From positions 1 through 6,786 of the forward strand of contig JBFMBG010000116.1 of NCBI GenBank assembly GCA_040755215.1: a stretch of DNA of 6,786 nt. The letters run 5' to 3'. Positions 6,130 through 6,786 of the stretch are shown piece after piece. Each line of letters starts with the position of its first letter. Within the stretch, counting starts at the first letter, position 1. The notes under the pieces are model-generated. The model saw only the letters and a program-made list of their open reading frames with translations, ran no database searches and was not told the DNA's origin. The translations under genes were made by a program, and so were the position numbers. Source of the DNA: JAIMBK01 sp040755215 (lineage in GTDB: Bacteria > Bacillota > Desulfotomaculia > Desulfotomaculales > Nap2-2B).

Positions 6130-6438
6130 ATGCATTCTTACAGAAAAAAACCGGTTTTGGACAAATTAAAGCTTTTTTGGGGAAGGGTAGTTCCGGGAGT
6201 GTCCTTAAAGAATGAGCACGGCAAGATAGTCGATCTGGAGGAAAAACGCCGGCGCCACTCTCCATTTGTGTGGGACGGGCAGCGCGTCAAGCTAAAGCAA
6301 AAGGGCCGGGACTGGGAGAAGGAATTTGACCGGGACTGGGCCCGCCGCCAGCAGCGCCGGCAAAAGGTGCTCCTGGCGGTAGCGGTGCTCCTGGCGGTCT
6401 GCGTGTTGGGCAGCGCCCTGTTAAAATTAGCCAGGTAA
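6130..6438 (+). CDS. Small basic protein with C-terminal membrane helix, unknown function
   Basis: I do not recognise this 102-residue protein. Residues 1-78 are strongly charged and mostly basic (for example LEEKRRRHSPFVW, then a KGRDWEKEFDRDWARRQQRRQK stretch cut here only by its helix breaks), followed by one hydrophobic helix at about 79-98 and a short KLAR tail. The positive cluster before the helix predicts a cytoplasmic N-terminus and a tail-anchored arrangement. The GC-rich codons match the flanking polysaccharide genes, so it probably belongs to the original locus and not to the AT-rich cassette. It lies 42 nt after the SIR2 gene with no clear terminator between, and a good terminator follows 103 nt downstream. 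ATG 6130 is poorly spaced from the Shine-Dalgarno site, so the N-terminus is uncertain. Coding status is supported by composition and the membrane helix. Confidence 0.65.
   Translation: MHSYRKKPVLDKLKLFWGRVVPGVSLKNEHGKIVDLEEKRRRHSPFVWDGQRVKLKQKGRDWEKEFDRDWARRQQRRQKVLLAVAVLLAVCVLGSALLKLAR
6366..6398 (+). repeat. Tandem duplication (18-nt period) within the membrane helix
   Basis: GGTGCTCCTGGCGGT occurs at 6366-6380 and again at 6384-6398, an exact 15-bp repeat offset by 18 nt. In frame it encodes VLLAVA followed by VLLAVC (residues 80-91), so the membrane helix appears to have been lengthened by a six-codon duplication. Confidence 0.8.
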
Positions 6439-6541
6439 GGTGTAAGATTTTTGCGCGGGGCTTTCGGCAGGTTAGTTGAATTAGATTTTAGCTTTTTGCG
6501 TATGCCCAAATATGATCGGCGATGGTGCGCGATTATCCCGT

Positions 6542-6575
6542 ATGCCCCCCGGATGAAGGCGGGGCGTTTTTCTTT
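6542..6575 (+). terminator. Rho-independent terminator after the small membrane protein gene
   Basis: GCCCC (6544-6548) pairs with GGGGC (6561-6565), and CC (6549-6550) with GG (6558-6559) across a one-base bulge at 6560, leaving a 7-nt loop GGATGAA. A-T and T-G pairs extend the base, and TTTTTCTTT follows at once. This is a strong, conventional terminator that separates the upstream transcript from the Wzz-like gene. Confidence 0.7.
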
Positions 6576-6623
6576 GGGGCGGTTTGTTTTTTTCATCATG
6601 ATTGCAGGAAACAAGAAGGCTTT

Positions 6624-6630
6624 TGTCGAA
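6624..6630 (+). promoter_or_regulatory. Candidate Spo0A box (TGTCGAA) upstream of the Wzz-like gene
   Basis: TGTCGAA matches the Bacillus 0A-box core (TGNCGAA) exactly and lies 56 nt before the TTG start. Two nt downstream is TTGCCA (6632-6637, five of six to the sigma-A -35), with a weak -10 TAAACA (6654-6659) at 16-nt spacing. If real, Spo0A~P would sit next to the -35 and tie polysaccharide genes to sporulation or biofilm state. A 7-mer can occur by chance; the intergenic position next to a -35-like hexamer raises the odds. Confidence 0.4.
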
Positions 6631-6670
6631 TTTGCCAGGTATAGCAGTTCGTGTAAACATTAATTGGCGC

Positions 6671-6676
6671 AAGGAG
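6671..6676 (+). promoter_or_regulatory. Ribosome binding site for the TTG start at 6686
   Basis: AAGGAG lies 9 nt before TTG 6686. It is the only Shine-Dalgarno-like site near the beginning of the Wzz-like frame and fixes the start. Confidence 0.65.
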
Positions 6677-6685
6677 TGTTGGCGG

Positions 6686-6786
6686 TTGGAAGACGAAATC
6701 AATCTGCGCGATTTGATCGAGGTCCTGCTCAGGGGAAAGTGGCTGATTGCGGCGGTTACCCTGGCGGCGGTGGCGTGCGCCGCCGT
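6686..6786 (+). CDS. Wzz-like chain-length determinant / capsular polysaccharide protein (3'-partial)
   Basis: Thirty-three codons are visible from TTG 6686 before the window ends. The sequence begins MEDEINLRDLIEVLLRGKW and passes into a hydrophobic, Ala/Val-rich first membrane helix (LIAAVTLAAVACAA). A short acidic 'E-I-D-L-R-x-x-x-x-x-L-x-R-x-K-W' lead followed by a helix is the hallmark of Wzz/YveK/CapA-type co-polymerases, which sit in the membrane and set the length of exported polysaccharide chains, often with a tyrosine kinase partner. The gene has the high GC of the left-hand polysaccharide gene. A terminator and a possible promoter with a Spo0A box lie upstream, so it probably starts its own transcript. 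Only the N-terminus can be judged. Confidence 0.78.
   Translation, partial: MEDEINLRDLIEVLLRGKWLIAAVTLAAVACAA

Noticed and set aside
6451..6663. Plus-strand frame between the small membrane protein and the Wzz-like gene
   Set aside because: It runs through the terminator hairpin and the Spo0A-box region, has no Shine-Dalgarno site and no recognisable protein.
1..6786. CRISPR arrays, tRNA or rRNA genes, transposase or integrase genes
   Set aside because: No regularly spaced repeats, cloverleaf or recombinase motifs were seen on either strand.

Overview
The window looks like a chromosomal segment of a spore-forming, moderately GC-rich Firmicute, probably of the Desulfotomaculum/Pelotomaculum (Peptococcaceae) type. 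This is inferred from purine-rich Shine-Dalgarno sites, repeated TTG starts, a perfect Spo0A-box heptamer near the right end, and the style of the cell-surface polysaccharide proteins. No marker gene fixes the taxon.

Layout. (1) Positions 1-2407 hold the GC-rich 3' part of a large O-antigen ligase/polymerase-like membrane protein with a C-terminal TPR region; its start lies left of the window. A probable terminator follows at 2437-2484. (2) Positions 2628-6087 hold a compact, AT-rich four-gene operon: a Panacea/YwgA-like protein, a small PD-(D/E)XK nuclease-like protein, a protein resembling DpdA/tRNA-guanine transglycosylase, and a zinc-cysteine SIR2-domain protein. Adjacent genes overlap by 1 and 11 nt or are separated by 4 nt, so they are almost certainly co-transcribed and translationally coupled. 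(3) Positions 6130-6438 return to GC-rich DNA with a small tail-anchored-type membrane protein of unknown function, followed by a good terminator (6542-6575). (4) A Spo0A-box-bearing intergenic region leads into the first 33 codons of a Wzz-like chain-length determinant, cut by the right edge.

Interpretation. The flanking genes belong to exopolysaccharide or surface-glycan assembly (polymerase/ligase on the left, chain-length regulator on the right). The AT-rich block between them has a different base composition and no link to polysaccharide synthesis, and the palindrome TTCGCGAA occurs near both its edges. The best reading is a horizontally acquired defence-type cassette. SIR2 proteins deplete NAD+ in several anti-phage systems, PD-(D/E)XK proteins cut nucleic acid, and DpdA-like proteins insert 7-deazaguanine bases into DNA. 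I do not recognise this combination with a Panacea/YwgA-like partner as a named system. It is the main item worth following up. The functional link between the four genes is inference from gene order and fold-level motifs.
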